From NCBI GenBank assembly GCA_016719945.1, contig JADJYE010000001.1, forward strand, positions 496,001 through 560,000: 64,000 nucleotides of DNA, written 5' to 3'. Positions 19,032 to 27,855 of this stretch are shown here, piece after piece. How positions within the stretch are numbered: position 1 is the first letter of the stretch; each line of letters opens with the position of its first letter. Origin of the DNA: Polyangiaceae bacterium. GTDB taxonomy: Bacteria > Myxococcota_A > Polyangia > Polyangiales > Polyangiaceae. The notes under the pieces were generated by a model. The model made no database searches and had not been told where the DNA came from. It worked only from the letters and a program-made list of their open reading frames with translations. Both the position numbers and the translations under genes were made by a program.

Positions 19032-21812
19032 CTAGAACGCGCGCTTCGCGTCGCTCGGGCAGTTCGGGTGCTTGAGCAGCGCGTTGCGGAGGTGGATCTG
19101 CCTCTTGACGAGGGGCTGCTTGAGAAAGTGTGCGATGACCGAGGGGGGCGTGGCGGCGAAGCGCGTGAAGCTCTGCACGATCATCATCGACACGATCTGG
19201 CGCGAGCAGATGAGCGCCGCGGTCTTGGAGTCGATCGAGAGGCCGCTGAGCGCCATCAGGCAGCGGCCCTCTGTCTTCCAGATGAGCTCCATCCGATCTT
19301 CAGGATCGATGGTCGCGAACTTGTTGCGAAGGTAGCTACGCGCGCTCGCCCGAGTGCGCTCCGAGGCCTCGCGATCGAGCGTGATCTTATAGATCTCGAG
19401 CAGGCGCTTCGGCAACAGGATGCGCCGCAGCAGCTGCTCGCTCACCGTGGGGTTACGGATGAGCCTGCGCTGCGTCGGCTGGTCCTTGAGGAACTCGGCG
19501 CGCGCCGCGATCAGGTCGAGCCCGAACGGCGTCCGGTGGTGGAAGGCGGCAAAGCGCGCTTGGTCGTGCGAGATGTTCACGTTCTGCCACAGCGCCCGCA
19601 CGACCTGGGGCTCCTTGTCGTAGCAGAGCGCGAGCAGGTCCATCCGCTCGGACGAGGTCTCCGCGAGCTTCGTGCGCATGTCGGTGCCCAGCTTCATCAG
19701 CACCTTCTCGAAGTGCGCGAGCACGCTGGCCGCGTCGCTCGTGTCGGCGCCATCCTCGGGCTCGCTGGGCGACTCGCCGGAGACGGCCGCGTCGGCCTCC
19801 TCCGGGAGGTGGTCGTCAGCGCCCTCGCCTGCCTTGAGCGGCTCGGCCGCCAGGCTCGGGATCTGGGACAGCGCAGGGTCGGCGATCGCCGCGCTGCCCG
19901 TGCGGGGGCGTGGCTCCGACTTCGTGACGCTCGGCAGGTCCGCGTCGTTCGTGACGGTCACCGGCAGATCGTCGTCCGAGTGCGGCTGCGACGCGGGCTT
20001 CACCGCGAACGGCGAGCTGTCGACGGGCACCGGGAAGTCGCCCCCGCCGTCGTCGACGACGGTCGTCTCGGTGTCGGGAGCCGCCTCGCTGATGGGGGTC
20101 TCGTCGGGGCGTCCACGCGAGCTCTCGACCGGGATGGGCAGCTCCATCTCGACGATCGTTGGGTGAGACTCGAGGTCGTCGTCGGGCTCGAGCTCGTCGT
20201 CTTCGAGCGCGAGGGTCCGCACCGAGGGCGGAGGCGCCTTCGCGGCGCTCGGCGGGGGCGCCTTCGCGGTCGGCGGGGCGCTCGCGATGGGGGGCCCCCC
20301 CGGATCGGTCGGCGCGGCGTCGTCGAGATCGAGGACGCCGCGGGTCTTGAGGTTCGCGACGATCCGGTTCAGTCGGAACTCGGTGAGGCCGGTGCGCGAC
20401 GCCAGCTCTTGCATCGGCGAGTCAGCGTCGTAGTTGAGGAGCACGAGCGTCTCTTCGCTCGTCAGCGCGACAGGCTCTTCCTCCGGCTGAGGGCGGGCCC
20501 GAGGCTCGCTGGCGCTCCTCGCGGTGGGCGCGGGCGATGACGCGGACGCCGCCGGGGCCATCGCTGCGGACGCCGGGGGTTGAGGCCGAAGCGGCGCCAC
20601 CGGAGGGCTGGGGGGGCTCGGCGCGACCGGAGCGACAGGAGCGACCGGGGGCGTCGGCGCGACCGGGGGCATCGGCGCGACCGGAGGCGTCGGCGCGACC
20701 GGAGGCGTCGGCGCGACCGGAGGCAGCCCGAGCGACGGGATCGGGGCGACCGGCGCGACCGGAGGCGACGGCTCGGCCGGGCTCCAGTCGGTTCGCCCTG
20801 CGACCCACGAGAACATCGACGCGACGGAGCTCTTCGGGGGCGCGCCCGGGGACTCGAGCGTGGAGACCGGCCCGCTCTCGGGCTCTCGCGCGGTGAGCTC
20901 GGGCTCGGCCTTGCTCCCTTCCGGAGCTTTGGCCTTCAGCTCGGCCTTCGCGGCGGGCGCGACCTGCTTCACCACGGGCTTCGGAGCGGGCGATGGAGGC
21001 GGAGAGGACGGGCTCTTCTTCGCGTCGCCGGAGGACGGAGGCGCCTCCGCGCTCGGGCGACCCCACACCCCCATCGAGACCTTGCGCCCCGGAACGGGCG
21101 ACAGGGAGCGCTTCGGCCCCGCCTTCTTCTCCGCCGCGGGCGAAGCGGGGGGCGGGGTGCTCGCCGCTGGAGGCGAGGCCGTTGGAGGCGAGGCCGCCGG
21201 GGGCACGGAGGCAGCGGGCCGAGCGGGAGCCGCAGCCACCGGCGTGGGCGGCGTGGGCGGCGCCGGCTTGGGCGGCGCGGGCGCCGTCGGCGGCACCGGG
21301 GCGGCGGGGGGCACCGGGGCGGCGGGGGGCACCGGGGCGGCGGGGGGCACCGGCGCCTTCGGTAGCTGAAGCTCCAAAGTCCGTGCGTCATCGCGGACGT
21401 AGTCCGCCCCTTCGCCCTCCGTCGTGGTGGGTCGCGCTCCCGGGCGGGGCATCTGGACGGTCGTCCTGCGGCCGCGCGCATCCCGCAGGATGGGCGTGTC
21501 GTGGGCTGGGTCGGTGGGCCTGGCCGACCAGTCGTCTCGCGACTGAGCGCGCGCCTCCGACCTCGCCCGGACAGGCTCCAAGAGCTGGGTGTTCCTGGGT
21601 CCGCGGCGCGCCTCTGCACCGGGCTGTTGCGCAGCGCGCCTCGGAGGCTCGGCCGGGGACTGGGGGTGCCGCTGCTGGGTGCGGCCGTTGCTCCCCCGGT
21701 AGACCTTGCGGCCCAGGGTCCCGACGGTGACCGTCTCGGCGTCACCGGTCTCCTCGACCTGACCTTGTCGGACGAGGTCGAGCAGGTCGCGGGCTGAGAG
21801 AAGCTTGCTCAT
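19032..21812 (-). CDS. large Pro/Ala-rich protein with winged-helix-like core and helical C-terminus
   Basis: 926 aa, not recognised. An N-terminal 45 residues (MSKLLSARDLLDLVRQGQVE) form a short conserved-looking module. Residues about 50-430 are low complexity, with runs such as PPAAPVPP and PPVAPTPP repeated. Residues about 435-490 (LTSEETLVLLNYDADSPMQE, then LASRTGLTEFRLNRIVANLK and TRGVLDLDD) look like a winged helix-turn-helix. A second disordered acidic region leads to a helical C-terminal domain of about 230 residues with Leu-rich repeats of helices (RRILLPKRLLEIYKITLD, HFLKQPLVKRQIHLRNALLK). No catalytic motif is seen. It could be a scaffold or regulator of the cytosol. It ends 11 bases from the convergent SGNH gene. 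Confidence 0.8.
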   Translation of the reverse strand: MSKLLSARDLLDLVRQGQVEETGDAETVTVGTLGRKVYRGSNGRTQQRHPQSPAEPPRRAAQQPGAEARRGPRNTQLLEPVRARSEARAQSRDDWSARPTDPAHDTPILRDARGRRTTVQMPRPGARPTTTEGEGADYVRDDARTLELQLPKAPVPPAAPVPPAAPVPPAAPVPPTAPAPPKPAPPTPPTPVAAAPARPAASVPPAASPPTASPPAASTPPPASPAAEKKAGPKRSLSPVPGRKVSMGVWGRPSAEAPPSSGDAKKSPSSPPPSPAPKPVVKQVAPAAKAELKAKAPEGSKAEPELTAREPESGPVSTLESPGAPPKSSVASMFSWVAGRTDWSPAEPSPPVAPVAPIPSLGLPPVAPTPPVAPTPPVAPMPPVAPTPPVAPVAPVAPSPPSPPVAPLRPQPPASAAMAPAASASSPAPTARSASEPRARPQPEEEPVALTSEETLVLLNYDADSPMQELASRTGLTEFRLNRIVANLKTRGVLDLDDAAPTDPGGPPIASAPPTAKAPPPSAAKAPPPSVRTLALEDDELEPDDDLESHPTIVEMELPIPVESSRGRPDETPISEAAPDTETTVVDDGGGDFPVPVDSSPFAVKPASQPHSDDDLPVTVTNDADLPSVTKSEPRPRTGSAAIADPALSQIPSLAAEPLKAGEGADDHLPEEADAAVSGESPSEPEDGADTSDAASVLAHFEKVLMKLGTDMRTKLAETSSERMDLLALCYDKEPQVVRALWQNVNISHDQARFAAFHHRTPFGLDLIAARAEFLKDQPTQRRLIRNPTVSEQLLRRILLPKRLLEIYKITLDREASERTRASARSYLRNKFATIDPEDRMELIWKTEGRCLMALSGLSIDSKTAALICSRQIVSMMIVQSFTRFAATPPSVIAHFLKQPLVKRQIHLRNALLKHPNCPSDAKRAF

Positions 21813-21900
21813 CGCGTGGCTTGGAACGGAGCGAGGTGGCCCACGACGGCGCGAGGTGCCTCGATAGAGGATACCGAGAGGTCAGTCATGTTGGCTCAAA

Positions 21901-22385
21901 ATTCACCTGGCTTGCCAGGTGAATCAGAGAGCACATTCGCTCGGCTCCCTTTAAAAAACACCGCCGAAGGCGACCGAGCTCTCGACGAGTAAGGCGCAAG
22001 CCAGGTGAATGTGCGGGTTGCTTCGCTCGGACGAGCCGAGCGAATTCACCTGGCTTGCCAGGTGAATCAGAGAGCACATTCGCTCGGCTCCCTTTAAAAA
22101 AACACCGCCGAAGGCGACCGAGCTCTCGACGAGTAAGGCGCAAGCCAGGTGAATGTGCGGGTTGCTTCGCTCGGACGAGCCGAGCGAATTCACCTGGCTT
22201 GCCAGGTGAATCAGAGAGCACCTTCGCTCGGCTCCGCCTAAAAAAACACCGCCGAAGGTGACCGAGCTCTCGACGAGAGAGGCGCAAGCCAGGTGAATGT
22301 GCGGGTTGCTTCGCTCGGACGAGCCGAGCGAATTCACCTGGCTTGCCAGGTGAATCAGAGAGCACATTCGCTCGGCTCCCCCAGA
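21901..22385. repeat. tandem array of a 143-144 bp repeat, about 3.4 copies
   Basis: Units begin at 21901, 22044, 22188 and 22332 (last one partial). Each unit starts with attcacctgg-cttg-ccaggtgaat, a 10-bp stem with 4-base loop. A short A-rich stretch (aaaaaacaccgccgaa) follows, then gagctctcgacgag and caagccaggtgaatgtgcgg. The period is divisible by three in most units, so open frames run through on both strands, but they are not credible genes. Diverged single copies lie at 17.7 and 36.5 kb. Confidence 0.95.
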
Positions 22386-22408
22386 AGATGCGCTTCGTAA
22401 GGGCGCGC

Positions 22409-23049
22409 TCACTTTCCGGCCGCCTCGGCGTCCCCCAGAACCTTCGAGACGTTGGCCTCTCCCTCGAGGATCACGTTGGTCTCCAGGTCCTGCAGGAGCT
22501 TGTCGCAGGGCACGAACTCCGAGACGGTCACCAGGTTCTCGGGGGGCTCACGGAACGGCGAGGTGGTCGCGGACAGCTTCGCATCGCCGGCGAGCGGCAC
22601 CAGCGTCACCGGCTGCGTCCCGCTCGGGCCGACGAGGGCGACGACCGCGCAGCCCTGCTCCTTGACCGCCAGGATCGCGCCGAGGCTCACGCCCTTGCAA
22701 CCCGCGTCCTTGGGGCAGACGCGCTCGGGCGCCGGCCGGCGATCGACCTTCTTGCCGGTCTTGGCGGCCAGGCGGTCGAGGCGGATCTGGACGCGCCCCG
22801 CGAGGTCCGAGATCTTCGGGTCGTCCGTCTTGGGGAGCACCCTCGGCCAGAGCACCACGACCGTGCCGGCGTCCCCGTTCCTCGGCTGATCTCGGGAGCG
22901 TCGTTCGCGTGGGCGTATTGGACGGAGGTGCGCGTGGTGCCGCGGTGCGCCGCCTGCTCTGGCTCCACGATGGGCTTGCGGCGGGTCGTCGAGACGTTGC
23001 ACGCCGAGCAGCACAAGAGGGTGATCAGGAGCAGCGTCGCCTTGCCCAT
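22409..23049 (-). CDS. small lipoprotein, one frameshift
   Basis: About 213 aa in the repaired reading, family unknown. It starts MGKATLLLITLLCCSACNVS, a classical lipoprotein signal peptide with Cys at about 17. It reads to YAHANDAPEISRG, where the frame breaks near 22870 beside a GGGG run. It continues NGDAGTVVVLWPRVLPKTDD, then a conserved-looking domain with Cys pairs (RVCPKDAGCKG, EQGCAVVALVG, EFVPCDKLLQD) and ends GDAEAAGK. Probably periplasmic. The break is likely a homopolymer error. It sits between the tandem array and the phosphopantetheinyl transferase gene, same direction as the latter. Confidence 0.75.
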
Positions 23050-23096
23050 GGGTCGGGTCGAAACGTAGATGAGTCTAGCCTCCGCTGCTGTCTTTT

Positions 23097-23798
23097 CTAG
23101 CTCCCCAGCGGGTCTTCGTTCGAGGCGAAGGCCGTCGCCACCGCAATGACCACGGGGGTCCCCAGGGTGTCTTTCGAGGCGTGCCACGCGGCCCGGATCG
23201 ACAGGGCGCCCGGGCTGGGCGAGAGCAGCGCCCGGACGACGACCTCGCCCGGCTCGAGGCCTGAGAGCCCCGCGAGCTCGACCTCCTTGAAGCCTACGTA
23301 GCGTCGACACGCCGGGTCGATCGACTTGTAGATCGCCTCCTTGAGCGCGAAGGCGACGCGCACCCTCCGGTCGCGCTCCTCGGGGGTGAGCCCGTCGAGG
23401 GCGGCGCGCTCGGCGTCGGTGAGGACCCTGCGCGCGACATCCACCCGGGTGGGCCGATCGTATTCGACGTCGACGCCCACGCCGACGTGCGACGAGCCCT
23501 GGCGAAGAGTAGCCAGCGCGACCGCGATCGTCTCTTTGTGCGAAATCGAGCCGGTGAGGGCGCGCGGCAGCGCGGGGGCGCCGCGCTCGTCCGACAGGAT
23601 GGCAGGGGGCGTGACGCCCAGGTGGACCGCCGCCGTCCGGAGCGCGACCCTCCCCGCGACCCAGGTGGCCCGGCGCGGGGCTGGGAGCTCGACCGCTCGC
23701 GCTCGCTCCTCCGGGGCGAGGCGCTCGAGCCCGATCTCCAGCGCCACTGGCAGCGTGGCGATCACCCCGAAGGGAGTCTCGTAGACCGCTGCGTGCAC
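23097..23798 (-). CDS. 4'-phosphopantetheinyl transferase (Sfp/EntD type)
   Basis: 233 aa. It transfers phosphopantetheine from CoA to carrier proteins of fatty acid, polyketide or peptide synthases in the cytosol. Family motifs are in order: substrate loop GSISHKETIAVAL at about residues 82-94, Mg-binding VGVGVDVEYDRP at about 106-117, and FALKEAIYKSIDP at about 151-163, where Glu and Lys belong to the (W/F)xxKEAxxK signature. No synthase gene is in the window, so it is probably the general activator for carrier proteins encoded elsewhere. The start ATG (MHAAVYETPFG) is divergent from corA. Confidence 0.93.
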   Translation of the reverse strand: MHAAVYETPFGVIATLPVALEIGLERLAPEERARAVELPAPRRATWVAGRVALRTAAVHLGVTPPAILSDERGAPALPRALTGSISHKETIAVALATLRQGSSHVGVGVDVEYDRPTRVDVARRVLTDAERAALDGLTPEERDRRVRVAFALKEAIYKSIDPACRRYVGFKEVELAGLSGLEPGEVVVRALLSPSPGALSIRAAWHASKDTLGTPVVIAVATAFASNEDPLGS

Positions 23799-23854
23799 CT
23801 GGTTGGTCCCTTGTTGGGCCCGATCTTGGCACCGGACATAGGCTCTTGCCCAGG

Positions 23855-25072
23855 ATGCCGAGCCGACGCAAGGGCCCAGTCGACGACGACGCGGCCCCGA
23901 GCAGCCGTAGCTTCGAGCTGCCGCACGAGGTCGTCGGGGCGTCGCCGGGCACCCTCCACTTCCACAGCCACGAGCCCCCCGAGATCGTGCTGTTCGACTT
24001 CCACGAGCAGCGCGCGGAAGAGAAGAAGCTCGAGCACATCGATGACTGCATTCCGTTCCTCGACTCGGAGTCGGTCACCTGGATCGACGTCCGAGGGATC
24101 GGGCACGAGCCCACGTTCCGTCGGCTCGCCGAGATCTTCAAGATCCACCCGCTCGCGCTGGAGGACCTCGTCAACGTGCCCCAGAGGCCGAAGGCGGAGG
24201 CCTACCCGAACCAGCAGATCTTCGTGTGCCGGATGGTGTCGCTGCACAACGGGGCTCTGAAGACCGAGCAGTTCGGCATCCTGTTCGGGAAGGGGTACGT
24301 GGTCACGGTGCAAGAAGAGCCCGAGATCGACTGCCTCGATCCGGTCCGCAACCGGATCCGAAACGGGCGCGGAACGATCCGCACACAGGGCTCGGACTAC
24401 CTCGCGCACGCCATCATGGACGCCGTGATCGACGGCTTCTTCCCGGTGCTCGAGCACTACGGCGAGACCCTCGAGCAGCTCGAGCTGCAGCTGCTCCGCA
24501 CACAGCATGCCTCCTCGAGCCATATCTTCGCCGTGAAGCGCGACCTGCTCGAGCTGAGGCGCGCCATCTGGCCGCAGCGGGATCTGCTGTCCCAGGTCGT
24601 GAGGGACGAAAGCCCGCACATCGCTGAGGAGACGCGGCGTTATTACCGCGACACGTACGACCACGCGGTCCAGATCATGGACATGGTGGAGACCTTTCGC
24701 GAGGTCACGTCGAGCCTCACCGACTTGCTCATGACCGGCGCGTCGAACCGCCTCAACGAGGTCATGAAGGTCCTCACGATCGTGTCGACCATCTTTCTGC
24801 CGATGACGTTCGTCGCCGGCGTGTACGGCATGAACTTCGACCCCGACGCGTCGCACTTGAACATGCCCGAGCTGCGCTGGGCCTACGGATACCCCTTCAG
24901 CCTCGGGCTCATGGCTGGCAGCGCAGCGCTGCTCTTGCTCTTCTACCGATGGCGCGGATGGATCGGTAGCGGTCGCGACCGGCTCGGTCGGTTCTTCAGG
25001 GCGCTGGGGATGGGCACGATGGCGCCGCGCAGGCGGTCGCGCGACTCCTCGCGTCCCCCGCCCGCCTCGTAG
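23855..25072 (+). CDS. corA: CorA-type magnesium/cobalt transporter
   Basis: 405 aa. Pentameric divalent-cation channel of the inner membrane. The start is ATG 23855 (MPSRRKGPVDDD); an in-frame TTG three codons earlier is less likely. A large cytosolic alpha/beta N-terminal domain is followed by the long stalk helix with acidic residues. Two C-terminal membrane helices follow: the first (VSTIFLPMTFVAGVYG) ends in the selectivity motif YGMNF at about residues 323-327, the second is FSLGLMAGSAALLLLF. A basic C-terminal tail of about 40 residues (RRRSRDSSRPPP) is longer than usual. Standalone gene, divergent from the phosphopantetheinyl transferase. Confidence 0.97.
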   Translation: MPSRRKGPVDDDAAPSSRSFELPHEVVGASPGTLHFHSHEPPEIVLFDFHEQRAEEKKLEHIDDCIPFLDSESVTWIDVRGIGHEPTFRRLAEIFKIHPLALEDLVNVPQRPKAEAYPNQQIFVCRMVSLHNGALKTEQFGILFGKGYVVTVQEEPEIDCLDPVRNRIRNGRGTIRTQGSDYLAHAIMDAVIDGFFPVLEHYGETLEQLELQLLRTQHASSSHIFAVKRDLLELRRAIWPQRDLLSQVVRDESPHIAEETRRYYRDTYDHAVQIMDMVETFREVTSSLTDLLMTGASNRLNEVMKVLTIVSTIFLPMTFVAGVYGMNFDPDASHLNMPELRWAYGYPFSLGLMAGSAALLLLFYRWRGWIGSGRDRLGRFFRALGMGTMAPRRRSRDSSRPPPAS

Positions 25073-25090
25073 GGCGGCGGGGGCTCGGCG

Positions 25091-25309
25091 CTATTTCTTA
25101 CCGAACAGCCCGCCGAGCGCGCCGGCGATCGAGCCGAGGTCGGCGTTCTCGACCGCCCCGCCGGCGTACCCGAGCGCCTGGTCGACGTAGCCGGCGACCG
25201 ACTCCGGAAGACGCGCCTTGATGAAGTCCACGGCGGTCTCGGCGGCGCCGCGCGCCTGAGACTCGGAGATGCCCGTCTTCTTGACGATGGCGCTGATCAG
25301 CTCGTCCAT
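25091..25309 (-). CDS. small helical protein (72 aa)
   Basis: Starts MDELISAIVKKTGISESQAR at 25309 and ends GSIAGALGGLFGKK. It is mostly two amphipathic helices with a Gly/Ala-rich tail. It resembles short bacterial proteins with a DUF2267/HU-like helical module (isaIVKKTGISxxQA...AVDFIKxxLP), but the match is from memory of the style only. A longer in-frame reading to 25510 has no gene-like features. It lies between corA (convergent) and the rhomboid gene (same strand, 40 bases away). Confidence 0.65.
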   Translation of the reverse strand: MDELISAIVKKTGISESQARGAAETAVDFIKARLPESVAGYVDQALGYAGGAVENADLGSIAGALGGLFGKK

Positions 25310-25349
25310 GGGGAGCACAAAGGCGCGCCCGCGCGCGCGCGTCAATGGG

Positions 25350-25988
25350 TCAGCGCCGGGCCGCAGCGGGTACCCGCGCGGGGGCCGGTACCCTGGGCGC
25401 GCGGTTCGTGAGGAGGCGAGCCGCGAGCACGCCGCCCGCGAAGCCGAAGAGGTGGCCCTCCCACGAGACGCCGGCCTGCCCCGGGAGCACGCCGAACAGG
25501 GCGCCCCCATAGACCAAGAACACGACCACGCTGCCGACGATCGACCAGAAGCTGCGCTCGAAGATGCCGCGCGAGAGCATGTACCCGAGGTACCCGAACA
25601 CCAGGATGCTCGCCCCGAGGTGCACGCTGTTTCCGCGACCGACGAGCCAGATCCCCAAGCCGCCGACGAGGGCGCTCAGCACCGTGACCACGGCCAGGTC
25701 GCGCTTCTTGCGCATCATGATCAAGAACGCGAGCACCGCGAGCGGGATGGTGTTGGCGATCAGGTGGGCGAAGTCCGCGTGCAGGAACGGGGCGCACACG
25801 ATGCCCACGAGGCCGAACAGCGTGCGAGGCCGGATGCCGAAGTTGTCGAGCCAGCCTCGAAACACGAGCGCATCGACGATCTCTTGGACCCACATGACCC
25901 CGACCATCGAGCCGACGATCGTGGCGCGAGCCTTCACCGCGGTCGCGACGGCGAGGGTGGCGGGGGGGTCGGGGCGGCGCTGGAGCAT
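25350..25988 (-). CDS. rhomboid family intramembrane serine protease
   Basis: 212 aa from ATG 25988 (MLQRRPDPPATLA). Polytopic inner-membrane protease with about six helices. Rhomboid marks: HLIANTIPLAVLAF (the conserved His/Asn region of helix 2), the nucleophile motif HLGASILVFGYLGY (Ser about 126), and the catalytic His in WEGHLFGFAGGVLAARL (about 179). The dyad is complete, so it is probably active. The substrate is unknown. The frame stays open upstream to 26567, but that part is opposite to a better gene and lacks hydrophobic order. Confidence 0.93.
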   Translation of the reverse strand: MLQRRPDPPATLAVATAVKARATIVGSMVGVMWVQEIVDALVFRGWLDNFGIRPRTLFGLVGIVCAPFLHADFAHLIANTIPLAVLAFLIMMRKKRDLAVVTVLSALVGGLGIWLVGRGNSVHLGASILVFGYLGYMLSRGIFERSFWSIVGSVVVFLVYGGALFGVLPGQAGVSWEGHLFGFAGGVLAARLLTNRAPRVPAPARVPAAARR

Positions 25989-26083
25989 GCGGCCAGTATG
26001 GGGCCCCGAACGGGGGTTGGCCACGTCCTTCCGGCCACAAGGCCGATGACGCACCCCGGCGGAACGGGTACGCCCAGCTGCGG

Positions 26084-27157
26084 ATGAGGGGACGCGCGCT
26101 CGCTCTGCTCGTGCTCGGCGTCGGGGCGACTCGAGACGCGCGAGCTCAGGGCACGCCTCCGCAGCGGGTGGCGGGCGGAGACGTCGTCGAGATCGAGCTC
26201 GAGGCGCCCGCCGGGTGCGCGGCTCGAGCGCTCGCGGAGGCCGAGCTCGAGCGCCTGCTCGGAGAGGCGCGCCGCACCGGCGAGCGACTGCTCGCCCGCG
26301 GCGCGATCGTGGAGGCCGGCGCGGGGCACTATCGGCTCGAGCTGCTGCTCGAGCGCGGCGGGGCCACCTCCTCGCGCGAGCTCGAGGCGAAGAGCTGCGA
26401 GACCCTCGCGGAGGTCGCCGCGTTGCTCGTCGCCCTCTCCCACGACCCCGACGCCGTCGAGCGCGCGCGTGCCAAGCAGCAGGCCGAGCCCGCGCCTCGG
26501 GTCGACGCCCCCGCCCAGGCCGCCGTGCCCGAACCGCGCGTCGCGGTCGAGCCGGCCGAGCCCCCACGCTCGCCCCTGCAGCCGCTGCCTCCCCTGCCCC
26601 TTCCGCGGCTCGGCTTCGTGGGGAGGGCCGGGTTCGTCGGGGGGATCGGCGACCTACCGGGTCCCCACCCCGGCGTCGTCGGCGGCGTGGGACTTCGACT
26701 CGACGAGTTCCTGGTCGAGCTGGCGGTCGAGTTCGGAGGCGGCTCCCAGTCGCTCCTGGAAGACCGACCTCAGGCAGGCGCCACGTTCCAGCGGGTCGTC
26801 GGGATCACCCGCTTCTGCCGCGATATCGTCCCGTTCTTCGACGGGCCTTTCCCCCGGCGGGAGTGGGAGCTCGATCTCTCCGGGTGCGCGGGGCTCGAGC
26901 TCGGGTCGATGTCCGGTGAGGGCTTCGGGGTGTCTGACCCCCAGCGCGGCGAGGTGTTCTGGGCAGCGCCACGCCTAGACGTTCGGGCGGGCATCGGGCT
27001 CGCCGGGCCCTTGTCGCTGGGGCTCGACGTCGGGGTGGCTTTTCCCGTAGATCCGCGGCGTTTTGTCATCACTGGGGGGGACGGCACCGTCTTGGTCGTG
27101 CACACACCGGCGCCGGCCGCGGGGCGGCTCGGGCTGGTCGCGGAGCTCAACTTCTAG
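26084..27157 (+). CDS. exported protein with C-terminal barrel-like region
   Basis: 357 aa, no recognised family. N-terminal signal peptide ALALLVLGVGATRDARAQG, cleavage likely after ARA. Residues about 25-135 form an alpha/beta domain with many Glu and Ala (LEAPAGCAARALAEAELERL). A Pro-rich linker (PPRSPLQPLPPLPLPRLG) at about 160-180 leads to a C-terminal half made of alternating strands (GFVGRAGFVGGIGDLPGPHP, LDVRAGIGLAGPLSLGLDVG) ending in a terminal Phe (LVAELNF). This is typical of small outer-membrane barrels. It lies 23 bases before the sigma-factor gene on the same strand and may be co-transcribed. Confidence 0.8.
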   Translation: MRGRALALLVLGVGATRDARAQGTPPQRVAGGDVVEIELEAPAGCAARALAEAELERLLGEARRTGERLLARGAIVEAGAGHYRLELLLERGGATSSRELEAKSCETLAEVAALLVALSHDPDAVERARAKQQAEPAPRVDAPAQAAVPEPRVAVEPAEPPRSPLQPLPPLPLPRLGFVGRAGFVGGIGDLPGPHPGVVGGVGLRLDEFLVELAVEFGGGSQSLLEDRPQAGATFQRVVGITRFCRDIVPFFDGPFPRREWELDLSGCAGLELGSMSGEGFGVSDPQRGEVFWAAPRLDVRAGIGLAGPLSLGLDVGVAFPVDPRRFVITGGDGTVLVVHTPAPAAGRLGLVAELNF

Positions 27158-27234
27158 CGCTCTGCCCTGGCTTCGAAGCGGTGTTCGAAGTTTTGATCAC
27201 GGGACGCGCCGTGGCCGGACACTCACGATCGACG

Positions 27235-27855
27235 ATGCTCGCCTCGGACGCGCTCCCACGCGTGGCTGCGGAGCTACCCGGGGGTCCGGCTCGCTCCGAT
27301 GCGCTGCCGTCGTTCGACGAGCTGTACGACGAGCACGTCGACCTCGTGTGGCGAGCGCTGCGCCGGTTCGGGGTCGGGCCGAGCGAGCTCGAGGACGCGA
27401 CCCAGGAGGTGTTCCTGGTGGCCTTCCGCAAGCTCGACGCCTTCGAGGGGCGCTGCGCGCTGTCGACCTGGCTCTACGGCATCGCTGCGCACGTCGCGCG
27501 GAACCTGCGGCGCAGCGAGCGCCGGCACCCCGAGACGCCGACCGAGGACGTCGGCCTCGACGACGCCTCGACCGGCGCGTCGCCCGAGGACTCGGCGAGC
27601 GATCGCGAGGCCGCCAGGATCCTCCTCGAGCTGCTGGACACCCTCGACGACGACAAGCGCGAGGCGTTCGTCCTGGCCGAGCTCGAGGGGCTCGCGGCGC
27701 CCGAGATCGCGGCCTCCCTCGGGCTCAACGTGAACACCGTCTACGCGCGCATCCGCGCCGGACGCGCGGCGTTCGACCAAGCGGTCAAGCGCTTCTCGGC
27801 TCGGGCGACGAGCCCCGGTCACAACCCCGACAAGAGGGCGTTTCCATGGCGATGA
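27235..27855 (+). CDS. ECF-type RNA polymerase sigma factor
   Basis: 206 aa from ATG 27235; in-frame GTG codons at 27181 and 27211 would add 18 or 8 residues and no ribosome site decides between them. Region 2 is clear: SFDELYDEHVDLVWRALRRF, ATQEVFLVAFRKLDAFEGR, LSTWLYGIAAHVARN. Region 4 is LDDDKREAFVLAELEGLAAP, then EIAASLGLNVNTVYARIRAG. It directs transcription of a specific regulon. Its end overlaps the next gene by 10 bp, a membrane protein that may be its anti-sigma partner. Confidence 0.93.
   Translation: MLASDALPRVAAELPGGPARSDALPSFDELYDEHVDLVWRALRRFGVGPSELEDATQEVFLVAFRKLDAFEGRCALSTWLYGIAAHVARNLRRSERRHPETPTEDVGLDDASTGASPEDSASDREAARILLELLDTLDDDKREAFVLAELEGLAAPEIAASLGLNVNTVYARIRAGRAAFDQAVKRFSARATSPGHNPDKRAFPWR

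Noticed and set aside
21901..22385. Array of repeats at 21.9-22.4 kb as a CRISPR
   Set aside because: Units are 143-144 bp, contiguous and nearly identical throughout; there are no unique spacers and no cas genes.
21886..22412. Repetitive proteins read from the tandem array
   Set aside because: Frames stay open only because the period is a multiple of three; no ribosome sites and both strands are equally open.
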